In this document: piece after piece, positions 7,934-16,756 of the stretch
How positions within the stretch are numbered: position 1 is the stretch's first letter
How the letters are laid out: the number at the start of each line of letters is the position of its first letter
Assembly: GCA_011365055.1 (NCBI GenBank)
Contig: RDOG01000030.1
Span: 1 to 42,384, forward strand
Origin: Promethearchaeota archaeon
GTDB lineage: Archaea; Asgardarchaeota; Lokiarchaeia; Helarchaeales; RDOG01
DNA: 42,384 nt
Direction: 5' to 3'
Translations under genes and position numbers: made by a program
The notes under the pieces: generated by a model
What the model was told of the DNA's origin: nothing
The model's database searches: none
What the model saw: only the letters and a program-made list of their open reading frames with translations

Positions 7934-8770
7934 TCAAAAGGAATTCCAGTCCCATACACTTCTAAATGGTCTTTTTGTATAGAATCTAAATCCCCACTTC
8001 CTCACATAATCGCGGAAATCGTCAGTTTCTAGATCTTCTTCTCCTTCGCATTCAAGAGTCTCAACATTAAAAACACAATTATTAACATATACTTTTGGAT
8101 ATTCGAAGTTTATTTTTGGATTAATTCCATGATAATCAGAAATTTTTTTGTATTCAGCTAAAACTTCCTTTACTTTTTCAGGTCTCTTTTCTTTAGAAAT
8201 TGGTTCAATTTTTCTAAGTAATTTAGCAGGATTGCCAGCATAAATGGAATTTTCCGCTAAATTTTTTGTAACAACACTATTTGCTCCTATTACTACATTC
8301 CTTCCGATAGTAACACCCATCATGATGATGGTTCTATAACCAATTATTACACCATCAGATATGGTTACACCTGAAAATTTTGCTGGCTGCCCCTCTAAAA
8401 CTGAGAGCCAATATCCGTGGGTTATTATTGCTACATCCTCGCTTAATCCAACGTCATTCCCGATTATAATTGGTTCGCATGCATTTAAAAAATTATTATG
8501 TATTGTACATCTATTTCCTATTGTAATGTTTGCGTTTGGATGCATGCTTCCACCACCACCAATCCTTAATCCGTAACTATGAAATAAATCTTCTCCAATT
8601 TTAACATTATTACCTCTAATAACTACATCAGTACCTAATCTACTTCTATCACCAATAGAAAATGTACCTTTAACTTTGATATCGATGTTATTTACAAAAG
8701 AAACATCTTTTCCTATTTCTATTTTCTTTGCTGATATGTATATTTTCTTTTTTTTATCTTCAAAAATCAC
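7934..8770 (-). CDS. Hexapeptide-repeat (left-handed beta-helix) acyltransferase
   Basis: A 278-residue protein whose residues about 17-185 are made of hexapeptide repeats (for example FSIGDRSRLG, ITIGNRCTIH, VTIGRNVVIG) forming a left-handed beta-helix. Such enzymes use acetyl-CoA or another acyl-CoA to acylate sugars or amino sugars. H118 in IITHGYW is the likely catalytic His, and GANSVVTKN/AGNPAKLLRKI (162-187) is the classic helix cap. A C-terminal extension of about 90 residues, acidic and then aromatic/basic, follows. The start is GTG with a strong GAGGAG six bases upstream. It is the last gene of a four-gene minus-strand run behind a PIG-L deacetylase, a GT2 and an SDR, suggesting re-acylation of a deacetylated sugar. 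Confidence 0.85.
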   Translation of the reverse strand: MIFEDKKKKIYISAKKIEIGKDVSFVNNIDIKVKGTFSIGDRSRLGTDVVIRGNNVKIGEDLFHSYGLRIGGGGSMHPNANITIGNRCTIHNNFLNACEPIIIGNDVGLSEDVAIITHGYWLSVLEGQPAKFSGVTISDGVIIGYRTIIMMGVTIGRNVVIGANSVVTKNLAENSIYAGNPAKLLRKIEPISKEKRPEKVKEVLAEYKKISDYHGINPKINFEYPKVYVNNCVFNVETLECEGEEDLETDDFRDYVRKWGFRFYTKRPFRSVWDWNSF

Positions 8771-8796
8771 TTTATTCTCCTCAAATTCAAGAAAAA

Positions 8797-9540
8797 TTAC
8801 ATGTAATAACCGCCATTTAAATGGATGACTTGTCCAGTTAAATAACTTGCCCCTTCTGAAGCAATAAATAAAGCTGCTTCATTAGCTTCTTCCAATTTTC
8901 CGAATCTACCCATCGGAATTTTAGCAAGTATCATTTTTTGAATTTCTTCAGGCAGTCTTCTCAACATCCCAATATCAAAATAACCAAAAGTTAAAGCATT
9001 TACGGTAATACCCTTATTTGCAACTTCTTTTGCTACTGCCTTTGTAAAACCAAACAATCCAGCTTTTGCAGCTGAATAATTTGAAGTTCCAAAAACTCCA
9101 ATTTGACCTACAACAGAAGAAATATTAATAATTCTTCCCCATTCTTGTTTTCTCATATGATTTACAACGGCTTTTGTACAATTAAAAGTACCTTTTAAAT
9201 TAACATCAATGACTTCATCCCAAATATCTTCAGACATCTTCCATACAGTACTATCCTTATAAAATCCTGCATTATTTATCAAAATATCAATTTTTCCAAA
9301 GGTTTCAAGAGTTTGGTTGACCATTTTTTGTACCTGATCTATTTGTCTTACGTCTGTTTTGACTGCAAACGCTTCGCCCTTCATAGATCTAATTTTTTCA
9401 ACTACTTTTTCTGCTAATTCTCTGCTATTCACGTAATTTACAACTACTTTTGCTCCTTCTTTAGCAAATGCTAAAGCAAGGGATTTTCCTATTCCTCTGG
9501 AGCTACCCGTCACAATAACGACTCTATTTTTAAATCTCAT
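8797..9540 (-). CDS. Short-chain dehydrogenase/reductase (FabG-like)
   Basis: A complete 247-residue classical SDR with a Rossmann fold. It has TGSSRGIG (11-18) for NAD(P) binding, NNAG (89-92), N114, a catalytic Ser at about 142 in INISSVVG, YSAAK (155-159) with catalytic Tyr155 and Lys159, and a GGYYM C-terminus. By family it resembles 3-oxoacyl-ACP reductases, but archaea lack a standard type II fatty acid synthase. Together with its position between a GT2 and an acyltransferase, this makes a sugar or small-molecule ketone a more likely substrate; that is inference. It starts at ATG with GTGAT seven bases upstream, matching the archaeal 16S tail. Gaps of 20 and 26 bp to its neighbours indicate one operon. 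Confidence 0.88.
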   Translation of the reverse strand: MRFKNRVVIVTGSSRGIGKSLALAFAKEGAKVVVNYVNSRELAEKVVEKIRSMKGEAFAVKTDVRQIDQVQKMVNQTLETFGKIDILINNAGFYKDSTVWKMSEDIWDEVIDVNLKGTFNCTKAVVNHMRKQEWGRIINISSVVGQIGVFGTSNYSAAKAGLFGFTKAVAKEVANKGITVNALTFGYFDIGMLRRLPEEIQKMILAKIPMGRFGKLEEANEAALFIASEGASYLTGQVIHLNGGYYM

Positions 9541-9560
9541 TTTAAATCACTGATTTGATT

Positions 9561-10664
9561 TTATCTTGTTATTTTAGTTTTTCGGTAGGGAAATAAACCA
9601 CGAAGGAATCCAAGACCATAACCAATATGCATTATGGGAAATATGGCAAATAAAACTAAACTAGCACTTTTATTTGTAAATTTTTTGTAAGACATGATTG
9701 AAAATAATATTACTATTATGAAATAAATAGAAATTATAGAAAGATAAAACAGCTGAAATAAAGTATCAAGAGCTAAATTAAATAATCGAATAAAACCAAA
9801 CAAATAAACATTAAAAATTACATTGATTGAAAAAGTTATTAAGTTAAATAACCCAAAAAAAATAGTAAAAATAGCAAATAAAAGTGGTATCAAATAAAAA
9901 AACTTGAAAGAGTCTCTATGTTTTTTTATTATTAATGCTCTACCCTGTCCGAAATTAAATAACCTTGAAAAGATTGATTTTAAAGTTTTTCTTCGATAAT
10001 AATTTATGTATGCATTAGTAGATCCTAATATTTCATAATTATGTTTTCGTATTCGATAATTAAGTTCAAAATCTTCGCCAGAAAATAAATTCTCATCATA
10101 TAATCCAACTTCTGTAAAAACACTTTTTCTATAAAGAGCAACACCGATCGATTCAGCTTTAAAAATCTCAGTTTTTTTTTCTTTTGATAGAATTTTGGAT
10201 GTTGCTGTTCTGAATCCACCAAATATTGAATTAAGTGCATATTCTTCAGCTTCAGAAACGAGTGTTTTATTTGCAGTAAGAGCAATGCAACCTGCACAAC
10301 CAACTTTTTCTCCCTTTTCAACCAATATACGAACTAATTCTGAAATCCAACACTTATTAATGATTCCTCTTCCATGTAATATACCAACAAATTCTCCTTT
10401 TGCTTTTTTTATTCCTTTATTCCTCCCACAAGAAGCAATTTTATAAGGATTATCGAATAGTTTTATACGATTTGGATTTGATTTCACTATATCATCGATG
10501 ATTTCGCGGGTCTTATCCTCTGACATTCCATCTATTACGAGTATTTCATAACTTTCATGAGGATAATCTTGATTTAAAACAGCTTCAATGCATTCTTTTA
10601 TGGTTAATTCTTCGTTTCTTACTGCTATAATTATTGATACGAAGGGTTTTTGGGATTCAATCAT
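9561..10664 (-). CDS. Membrane glycosyltransferase family 2 (ExoA-like), DxD motif missing
   Basis: A 367-residue protein with an N-terminal GT2 domain: VSIIIAVRNEELTIKE (9-24), VIDGMSEDKT (43-52) and RNKGIKKAKGEFVG (81-94). A likely general base lies in SGEDFELNYRIRK. The C-terminal third has about four TM helices. The layout resembles succinoglycan ExoA-type enzymes. In place of the usual acidic metal-binding DxD or DAH motif it reads ILHGRG (95-100), so either metal binding differs or catalysis is impaired. The start is ATG preceded by AAGTGAT. It is the second gene of the PIG-L/GT2/SDR/acyltransferase run, 58 bp after the PIG-L gene. Confidence 0.85.
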   Translation of the reverse strand: MIESQKPFVSIIIAVRNEELTIKECIEAVLNQDYPHESYEILVIDGMSEDKTREIIDDIVKSNPNRIKLFDNPYKIASCGRNKGIKKAKGEFVGILHGRGIINKCWISELVRILVEKGEKVGCAGCIALTANKTLVSEAEEYALNSIFGGFRTATSKILSKEKKTEIFKAESIGVALYRKSVFTEVGLYDENLFSGEDFELNYRIRKHNYEILGSTNAYINYYRRKTLKSIFSRLFNFGQGRALIIKKHRDSFKFFYLIPLLFAIFTIFFGLFNLITFSINVIFNVYLFGFIRLFNLALDTLFQLFYLSIISIYFIIVILFSIMSYKKFTNKSASLVLFAIFPIMHIGYGLGFLRGLFPYRKTKITR

Positions 10665-10722
10665 TAAATCACTTGAAGTTCGATAGAATCAATTTTTTTG
10701 CTGAAATCTATTTAATTATGAT

Positions 10723-11391
10723 TCAAAAAAAAATTTTATTATTTTTTACAACAATACGGATAACTTCGAATGCTTGTGCATAATTTTGACCTACTTCTCC
10801 TCCTCGATGTTTTAGTGTACCAATAACAAGGTCTTGTGACATATATTTCTGTGTGGATTGACTTTGATATAATTCTTTAATTTTAACTACTTTATCTACT
10901 GTATTTTGACTTAAGGAAACATACATGTTAGGTATAAATATGCCAACAGAACGAGGAATTTCATAAGTAATTAAAGTACATTCTCTAAAAACCCTCATGA
11001 CTTCTTCTCCAATATATCGATGGTCTTGATGCAGATCTTTTGGAGATGTTGAAAACACTACATCTGGATCAAATTGATTCCGGGCTTTTTCTAAAGCTTC
11101 TCTAATTTCCATATGCTTTTCAAACATTTTTCTATTTGGAAAATCAAAATTTTGGAAAGATATTTCACAAGGGAGCATAGACTTTAAAAATTCTTGTGAT
11201 TTTTTTAATTCCTCTTTGATATTTTTATTTCTTTCTATATCCAAACAAAAACTCAAAGTTATATATAATAATTTATCATCTGGTTTAATTATTTCAAATA
11301 GTGTTGCAGCACATCCAAGTTCAACATCATCTGGATGAGGACCAACTGCTAAATAATGCGTTCCTATATTAAAACACTCCATTAAAAACAT
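10723..11391 (-). CDS. PIG-L/LmbE family zinc-dependent deacetylase
   Basis: A 222-residue protein of the family that removes N-acetyl groups from GlcNAc conjugates (eukaryotic PIG-L, MshB, BshB). VGPHPDDVELG (17-27) supplies Zn ligands H19 and D22 with D21 as the likely base. DLHQDHRYIG (119-128) supplies the third ligand at H124. Length and motif spacing are normal, and no signal peptide is present, so it should act in the cytosol. It is the first gene of a four-gene minus-strand run and faces a GT4 gene across a 201-bp divergent gap. A PIG-L next to a GT4 recalls GPI, mycothiol and bacillithiol pathways, but the surrounding genes point to glycan assembly. Confidence 0.9.
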   Translation of the reverse strand: MFLMECFNIGTHYLAVGPHPDDVELGCAATLFEIIKPDDKLLYITLSFCLDIERNKNIKEELKKSQEFLKSMLPCEISFQNFDFPNRKMFEKHMEIREALEKARNQFDPDVVFSTSPKDLHQDHRYIGEEVMRVFRECTLITYEIPRSVGIFIPNMYVSLSQNTVDKVVKIKELYQSQSTQKYMSQDLVIGTLKHRGGEVGQNYAQAFEVIRIVVKNNKIFF

Positions 11392-11592
11392 ATTTTAATT
11401 GTATACTTTTCAAAATATAGATTTACAACTCTTTTTTTAAATTTATTTTTTTTAATTCTAGGCTTTTTAAAATTTAAAATCATATAAAAATTAATTTAAA
11501 TCATTTTTTTTAGATTGAAATTATTAAAAAAAACAATAATTAATTAAAATTAAAAAGAGAATTAAAAGAAGTAATAAGAATCTATATTATTA
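11392..11592. promoter_or_regulatory. Divergent promoter region between PIG-L and GT4 genes
   Basis: A 201-bp, almost purely A/T spacer separates the PIG-L operon (minus) from the GT4-GT2 pair (plus). It must hold two promoters; several TATA-like stretches exist, for example CATATAAAAATTAATTTAAAT at about 11482-11502, but none can be singled out. No gene or strong hairpin is visible. Confidence 0.35.
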
Positions 11593-12861
11593 ATGGAGGC
11601 TAACAAAATCAAAATTGTCATTGTTTCACCAGATAATCCATTTAAGAAGATTAAAGTTGGAGGTAAACACATTCATATTTTAAATTTTTATAAAGCGTTA
11701 GAAAATAAAGAATTTAATGTTGAAGTAATCACTTTTAAAAAAAATATATCTAAGACAAATCCTTTAGCTATTTTTTCATATATTAAATTCAAATTATTTG
11801 GTAATAAATTGGCTTTTAATCTAAAACAAAACTCAAGATTCTACTTTTTAATTAATGAGATTGAAGAGGATTTAGTAAAACAGATAAAAAATATTATAAA
11901 TAAAAGTGATTCTGAGGAAATTTTTTTCATTGCTGAAGATATAATCGCAATTCATGCAATAAATCGTGCGGGTGTTGATCAAAAACATACATTTTCGGTA
12001 ATTCATGGCTATTTTACCTTTGAAGCTTTGGATATGGGGTCATTAATTGATAATGAGGATGATCTAAAATATTTTTATGATTATGAAAAAAAAGGATATG
12101 CATTTTGTTCTAAAATAGTGACAGTTGATAGCGCTATTAAGGATTATTTAATTAAGGATATGTCAGTTTTCTCAGAAAAAATAAATGTAATATATAATGC
12201 AATTGATATAAATGAATTTAAAGTGGATTTAAAAGAAAAATCAAAATATAAACAAGAATTTTTTAAAAAGAGAAACATAATAACAATTCCTAATCTAATT
12301 TTAATAGCTAGAAGATTAGTAAATAAAAATGGGGTCTATTATGCGGTTGAATCAATGTCACATCTGAGAAAGATCTACAGTGATACTTATAAAAATACGT
12401 TAATGGTAATCTGTGGTGATGGTCCTGAAAAATTAAGCTTAGTGAATTTATTAGAAAAAGAGAATCTTAGAAATGTAATACTTCTTGGACAGGTAGATTA
12501 TGATGAAATAAAAAATATCTATAAAGCTGCTGATATTGTTATTGTTCCATCAATTTATACAGAAAGAAAATTTGCTGAAGCGACTTCTTTAGCTGCACTT
12601 GAAGCCATGGCTTCACGTAGTACAGTCATTGTAACTAAAGTTGGTGGTTTAAAAGAGATCGTGAAAGATCAAATAACTGGTTTTGTGATTGAAGATAAAT
12701 CTAGTATTGAAATAGCAAAAAAAATGCATTTTATTTTGGATTTAAGTGCAAAAGAAAAAATTGAAGCAATATTAGATCAAGCTTATCAATATGTTTTACA
12801 AGAACATGAATATGTTAAGCATTCAGAGAAAATACTTTCTTTTTTTTCAATAATTAAATAA
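11593..12861 (+). CDS. Glycosyltransferase family 4 (GT-B)
   Basis: A 422-residue retaining GT-B enzyme. The N-terminal domain has the sugar-acceptor loop GGKHIHILNFYKAL (23-36), and NAID (202-205) precedes the linker. In the donor domain LIARRLVNKNG (237-247) supplies the basic donor-phosphate residues and CGDGPEK (274-280) follows. VPSIYTERKFAEATSLAALEAMA is the E(x7)E signature, with Glu329 and Glu337. It lies 11 bp upstream of a GT2 gene and is divergent from the PIG-L deacetylase. It should act on the cytosolic side; donor and acceptor are not predictable from sequence. Confidence 0.9.
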   Translation: MEANKIKIVIVSPDNPFKKIKVGGKHIHILNFYKALENKEFNVEVITFKKNISKTNPLAIFSYIKFKLFGNKLAFNLKQNSRFYFLINEIEEDLVKQIKNIINKSDSEEIFFIAEDIIAIHAINRAGVDQKHTFSVIHGYFTFEALDMGSLIDNEDDLKYFYDYEKKGYAFCSKIVTVDSAIKDYLIKDMSVFSEKINVIYNAIDINEFKVDLKEKSKYKQEFFKKRNIITIPNLILIARRLVNKNGVYYAVESMSHLRKIYSDTYKNTLMVICGDGPEKLSLVNLLEKENLRNVILLGQVDYDEIKNIYKAADIVIVPSIYTERKFAEATSLAALEAMASRSTVIVTKVGGLKEIVKDQITGFVIEDKSSIEIAKKMHFILDLSAKEKIEAILDQAYQYVLQEHEYVKHSEKILSFFSIIK

Positions 12862-12872
12862 AGTGATCTTAT

Positions 12873-14084
12873 ATGTTTAAATCAAATAAATTAACCTTTT
12901 TGATGCCTACATTCAACGATGAAAAATATATTCAAGCTTCTATTGACTCAATTATAAATCAAACTTTTTCTAATTGGGAATTATTAATAATGGATAAATC
13001 AACAGATAAAACGCTCGAAATCATAAAATCATATGCATCTAAATTACCAAATAAAATTAAATATTTTAAACAAGAAGATATAGGACAATTAAATGCATTA
13101 TTAGGACTTATTCCACATATAACTGGTAATTATATAATGTTAATTCATTCGGATGATTTCCTCGTTCATAATAACATTATTAGGATTATAATGGAAGAAA
13201 TCGTAAGTTCTGATGCAGATGGATTATATTCAGATTTAATTTTAGTGGATAAAGATGGTTTTGAAAAAGGACAAAATAAATCCTTTTTTTCCTTAAAAAA
13301 ATTAATTATTTCAGGGGGAAGTAATTGTATTCCCGATCATTTTTTTTTAAAAAAAGAAATTTTTGAAAAATATGTAATACCTAATTATTTAATTAGAAAT
13401 ATTCCATATTATTTTAGAATAAATGAAGGAAAATTTGAACTTCCTAATCTTCAATATTCAAAAAATTCTTGGTATTCTTATAGAATATATGAAGAAAATT
13501 TAGCACTTTCTAATCTTGGATTTTTTATTTTAATTAACGGTCAAATTAGGTTGATTAAAGATTTTTTTTCCCAGCAATTTATAATTTCCCCTTATAAATT
13601 CACATTTAATAAAATTCTTAATAAAATATTAAATATAAGCTTTCAAAAACTACCGAATTTAACAGAAAATATTTTGAAAATAAAAAAAAGCTCTTTAAAA
13701 AATTCTTTAAATCAATTTAAAGGCATTCTTAGCATTAAGAGACAACAAATTGCTAAGTCAGAAATTGAAGGAAAATCAATAATTCTTTCATATATAGAGA
13801 ATGTTATTAATTCAATTGACGATTTTATTGAATGGAAGGAAAAAAAGAATAATAAAAATAAACTATTATTGGATGAGAATTTTTTCAGTAAATTTCCAAT
13901 ATTTAAAGGTAAAGATGTGCGATTATTCTATTCTGAATTTTTGAATAAAAAAGAAAATGATAATTTAAATCTTCTATTTTCTAAAGAATATAATTTATTG
14001 TTATGTGAAAATAATAAAATTAAAGAAAAAATCGAACAAATTATGGACTTCTTCAATTATTTGACCCCTGTTATCTTAAAATAG
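12873..14084 (+). CDS. Glycosyltransferase family 2 with long C-terminal region
   Basis: A 403-residue protein with a GT2 domain in the first half: LTFLMPTFNDEKYI (7-20), SIINQTFSNWELLIMD (26-41) and IGQLNALLGLI (70-80). HSDD (92-95) is the metal-binding acidic motif. The usual DDGS is replaced by DKST (41-44), a conservative-looking variant seen in some polysaccharide GT2s. The C-terminal half (about 250-403) is charged, helical and without a recognised domain; it may bind an acceptor or partner. The ATG at 12873 follows AAGTGAT with good spacing. It is probably co-transcribed with the GT4 11 bp upstream and convergent with the DUF268 gene 10 bp downstream. Confidence 0.85.
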   Translation: MFKSNKLTFLMPTFNDEKYIQASIDSIINQTFSNWELLIMDKSTDKTLEIIKSYASKLPNKIKYFKQEDIGQLNALLGLIPHITGNYIMLIHSDDFLVHNNIIRIIMEEIVSSDADGLYSDLILVDKDGFEKGQNKSFFSLKKLIISGGSNCIPDHFFLKKEIFEKYVIPNYLIRNIPYYFRINEGKFELPNLQYSKNSWYSYRIYEENLALSNLGFFILINGQIRLIKDFFSQQFIISPYKFTFNKILNKILNISFQKLPNLTENILKIKKSSLKNSLNQFKGILSIKRQQIAKSEIEGKSIILSYIENVINSIDDFIEWKEKKNNKNKLLLDENFFSKFPIFKGKDVRLFYSEFLNKKENDNLNLLFSKEYNLLLCENNKIKEKIEQIMDFFNYLTPVILK

Positions 14085-14094
14085 TTAAATCTCA

Positions 14095-14874
14095 TTATCT
14101 TTTAGTAAACAAAAAAAGTCCACAACCATAATGACAAGCATCTAAATTTTTAGCGTTTATATTTTGAATGAATTTACCATTATCTAATATACCAGATAAT
14201 TCAACAAGTTCTAAATCTGTGAAATAATCAAAAATTTGTTTTGTAGAATGAATCCGATGAGAATTAAAACATAATCTGGGAAAACCTATTGGTAAAGAAA
14301 AATAAAGTTTACCATCAATCGCAAGTACTCTTGATAATTCGCTTGCTGCTTTTTTTGTTCCAAAAGGATCAATTGGATCACCATATCTCCCAAGTCCAAT
14401 ATGTTCTGCAACATGTAAGCAAGATAAGGATTTAATTGAATTATTTTTAAATGGTAAAGAAAGAATATTACCCTTTTTTGAATTATAATTTTCTAAATCT
14501 GTATTTAAAGGACGTATATCAATATAAGTTACCTTTGTTACGGTCGTTAGAAATCCAATTAAATCTATTCTCGAACCAATATCATAATGATGATGGCATT
14601 TAGATTCAAAAATTCTTTTAAAAGCCCAAATATCTTGATAAAAATAGTGAATATCAAAACCTTGGGTTAATGTTCTATCATAGAGAGAAGGATATATATC
14701 TAATAGATTTATTGGTTCAGATCCTCGAATTTTCGAATAATTTCTCCAATCTTTTAAAAATCTTACTAAATTTGGGAAGAATTTTGCGATCTGAATTGGA
14801 TTTATTAATTGATTCATCCAATGATTAATAAATATTTTGATTTTTTTTATTCTACTTTCTGAGTTAATCATCAT
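14095..14874 (-). CDS. DUF268 family protein (methyltransferase-like fold)
   Basis: This 259-residue protein contains the family signature HVAEHIGLGRYGDPIDP (154-170), followed by ELSRVLAIDGKLYFSLPIG (179-197) and FNSHRIH (203-209). I recognise this as DUF268, a family common in surface polysaccharide clusters whose arrangement resembles a class I SAM methyltransferase (YDIGSR at 97-102, acidic YIDIRPL at 117-123). A catalytic role is not established for the family. Two adjacent ATG codons begin the frame; a GAGGT upstream spaces better to the second (14871). It is convergent with the GT2 at 12873 and divergent from the unknown gene at 14980. Confidence 0.8.
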   Translation of the reverse strand: MMINSESRIKKIKIFINHWMNQLINPIQIAKFFPNLVRFLKDWRNYSKIRGSEPINLLDIYPSLYDRTLTQGFDIHYFYQDIWAFKRIFESKCHHHYDIGSRIDLIGFLTTVTKVTYIDIRPLNTDLENYNSKKGNILSLPFKNNSIKSLSCLHVAEHIGLGRYGDPIDPFGTKKAASELSRVLAIDGKLYFSLPIGFPRLCFNSHRIHSTKQIFDYFTDLELVELSGILDNGKFIQNINAKNLDACHYGCGLFLFTKR

Positions 14875-14979
14875 TTTACCTCATATTGAGATATTTTTGT
14901 AATATAATTTGGTAAACATAATTTAAAAAGAACTGTTACATATGTTTATTACTGAAAAACTGAAATAGGTAGAATTAAA

Positions 14980-15741
14980 ATGGTAATTACTTTGGATGAT
15001 TTGGCATTGTTTACATATACTCATTCTAACGCAAGTGACGTATGGCCCATGTATCTAGGTCAAATAAAAAAATTTTTTCCTGAAATTAAAGTTTATATGA
15101 TTGGTAATAATTTTGATGGACTCGAAATTAAAACAAATAAAATGGAATTATTAATTTATGATGATGAAAAACCGTATTATAAACAAGTTCTTGAATGTCT
15201 CGAACCAGTAAAAGAAAAATATTTGATATATATGCAAGAAGATTTTATTCTCTATAACAGACCACAAGTTAATGAAATCATTAAATATAATCGTTTTATT
15301 GATGAGTCAAAATATAATTTTGTCAGGTTAATTAAATCAGGTGAAAATAAAGGCAAAAAAATAATAGAAAACCTTTATGAGATTCCAAAAAGATCGTATT
15401 ATATCTATGTAATGCAACCTACAATATCTAGCACTGAAGACTTGACAATTCTTTATAAAGAGTCAAAGTGCGAACTACTTACGAAATTTGAAGCGCATAT
15501 TCGAAAAATTATAAAAAAATTAAAATTCTTAGGAACTTATGTTTATGCAGGTGAGAAAAAAAGAGGTCAGAATCACTGGGATTCAACTATCTTTCCTTAT
15601 ATTGCCACAGCAATTTCATCTGGGCAATGGAATTTACCTGAATATCCCGAATTAAACCAACTTTTCATTGAATATGGGATCGATAAAAATAAAAGAGGAA
15701 TAAGAAAAGACATTAATGGATATTATGGTAGGACTTATTAA
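14980..15741 (+). CDS. Glycosyltransferase-like protein of unknown function
   Basis: A 253-residue soluble protein I cannot assign to a named family. Its design hints at a nucleotide-sugar enzyme: FTYTHSNASDVWPMYLGQIK (11-30) resembles the opening strand-helix of GT-A-like proteins. KYLIYMQEDFILYN (80-93) places an acidic E87-D88 pair after a hydrophobic strand, as in DxD motifs. The middle has FVRLIKSGENKGK and the end GQNHWDSTIFPYIATA. No TM helix or signal is seen. ATG at 14980 follows TAGGTAG. It lies alone between divergent DUF268 and convergent GME-like genes, so it is probably transcribed by itself. Confidence 0.6.
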   Translation: MVITLDDLALFTYTHSNASDVWPMYLGQIKKFFPEIKVYMIGNNFDGLEIKTNKMELLIYDDEKPYYKQVLECLEPVKEKYLIYMQEDFILYNRPQVNEIIKYNRFIDESKYNFVRLIKSGENKGKKIIENLYEIPKRSYYIYVMQPTISSTEDLTILYKESKCELLTKFEAHIRKIIKKLKFLGTYVYAGEKKRGQNHWDSTIFPYIATAISSGQWNLPEYPELNQLFIEYGIDKNKRGIRKDINGYYGRTY

Positions 15742-15778
15742 AGTTAAGTATAATTAAAAATTATTGAGAATTTTAAAC

Positions 15779-16756
15779 CTACTTAACCTCTATCTGATTT
15801 TTTATCCAATTATAAGTTCTCTTTAAACCTTCTTCTAAAGTAATTTGTGGTTCCCACTTTAGTACACTTTTAACTAGGGTTAAATCAGCGTTTCTTCCAC
15901 GAACTCCTTGAGGGGCATTTGTTATATGCTTTTTTGAAATATTTTTTCCTGATATATTTGTAATGATCTCTGCTAATTCATTTATTGACACCAATCTATC
16001 TGATCCAAGATTAAGTGGTTCCTTATAATCCGATTCCATAAGCATTTCTATCCCTCGAACACAGTCATCTACATAGCAATAAGACCGTGTTTGCTCACCA
16101 TCTCCCCAAATTTCTATTTCACCAGGATCAGATGCTTTAATTACTTTTCTGCATAATGCTGCTGGAGATTTTTCTCTTCCACCATCAAATGTACCTTCTG
16201 GTCCATATATATTATGGAAACGAGCAATTCTTATATCTAAATCATGATCTCTATTAAATGCTTCAAGCAATTTTTCAGTATAAAGCTTTTCCCAACCATA
16301 AAAGTTGTCAGGATCAGCAGGATATGCATCTTCTTCCTTAAGACCAATCACTGCTGAATCTGTTTGTTTAAACGTTGGATAAATGCAAGCTGAAGATGAA
16401 AAGAAAATTCGTTTTACTTTATTTATAAAACATGCTTTTGCCATGTATGCATTAATAAGAACATTATCATACATAACATCTGCTCCTATTTCTGTAATAA
16501 AGCCAATTCCGCCCATATTTGCTGCCAAATTAAAAACGTAATCAATATTTTCAGTCGCTTTGAGACAATTTTCCTGATATCTCAAATCAAGAGTCAATTT
16601 TTCGGAATAATAAGGTTCTTTTATGTATCCATCCCATTTAATATCAACAACTCTAACAAAAATTCCTTTTTCATATAAATCCTTTGCCAAATGGGAACCT
16701 ATAAAACCACCTGCACCCGTTATTAAAATGCGGTCTTCTCTCGTTATTTTTTTCAT
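15779..16756 (-). CDS. gme: GDP-mannose 3,5-epimerase-like NAD-dependent epimerase
   Basis: A 325-residue extended SDR that closely follows plant GDP-mannose 3,5-epimerase, which makes GDP-L-galactose. Landmarks: GAGGFIG (14-20) for NAD; NLAANMGGIGFI (76-87); SSSACIYPTFKQ (120-131) with C124; YGWEK (153-157) with Tyr153/Lys157; RFHNIYGPEGT (179-189) and GGREKSPAALCRK (192-204) with K204; and GVRGRN near the C-terminus. C124 and K204 match the Cys/Lys acid-base pair used for the two epimerisations, so real epimerase activity is likely, not just an SDR fold. It supplies an L-hexose donor for the glycan if GDP-mannose is made elsewhere. ATG start. It is convergent with the preceding unknown gene. 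Confidence 0.85.
   Translation of the reverse strand: MKKITREDRILITGAGGFIGSHLAKDLYEKGIFVRVVDIKWDGYIKEPYYSEKLTLDLRYQENCLKATENIDYVFNLAANMGGIGFITEIGADVMYDNVLINAYMAKACFINKVKRIFFSSSACIYPTFKQTDSAVIGLKEEDAYPADPDNFYGWEKLYTEKLLEAFNRDHDLDIRIARFHNIYGPEGTFDGGREKSPAALCRKVIKASDPGEIEIWGDGEQTRSYCYVDDCVRGIEMLMESDYKEPLNLGSDRLVSINELAEIITNISGKNISKKHITNAPQGVRGRNADLTLVKSVLKWEPQITLEEGLKRTYNWIKNQIEVK

Noticed and set aside
10723..12861. GPI-anchor-like or mycothiol-like PIG-L/GT4 pathway
   Set aside because: The two genes are adjacent but divergent, and no inositol or cysteine ligase genes are near; glycan assembly explains them better.
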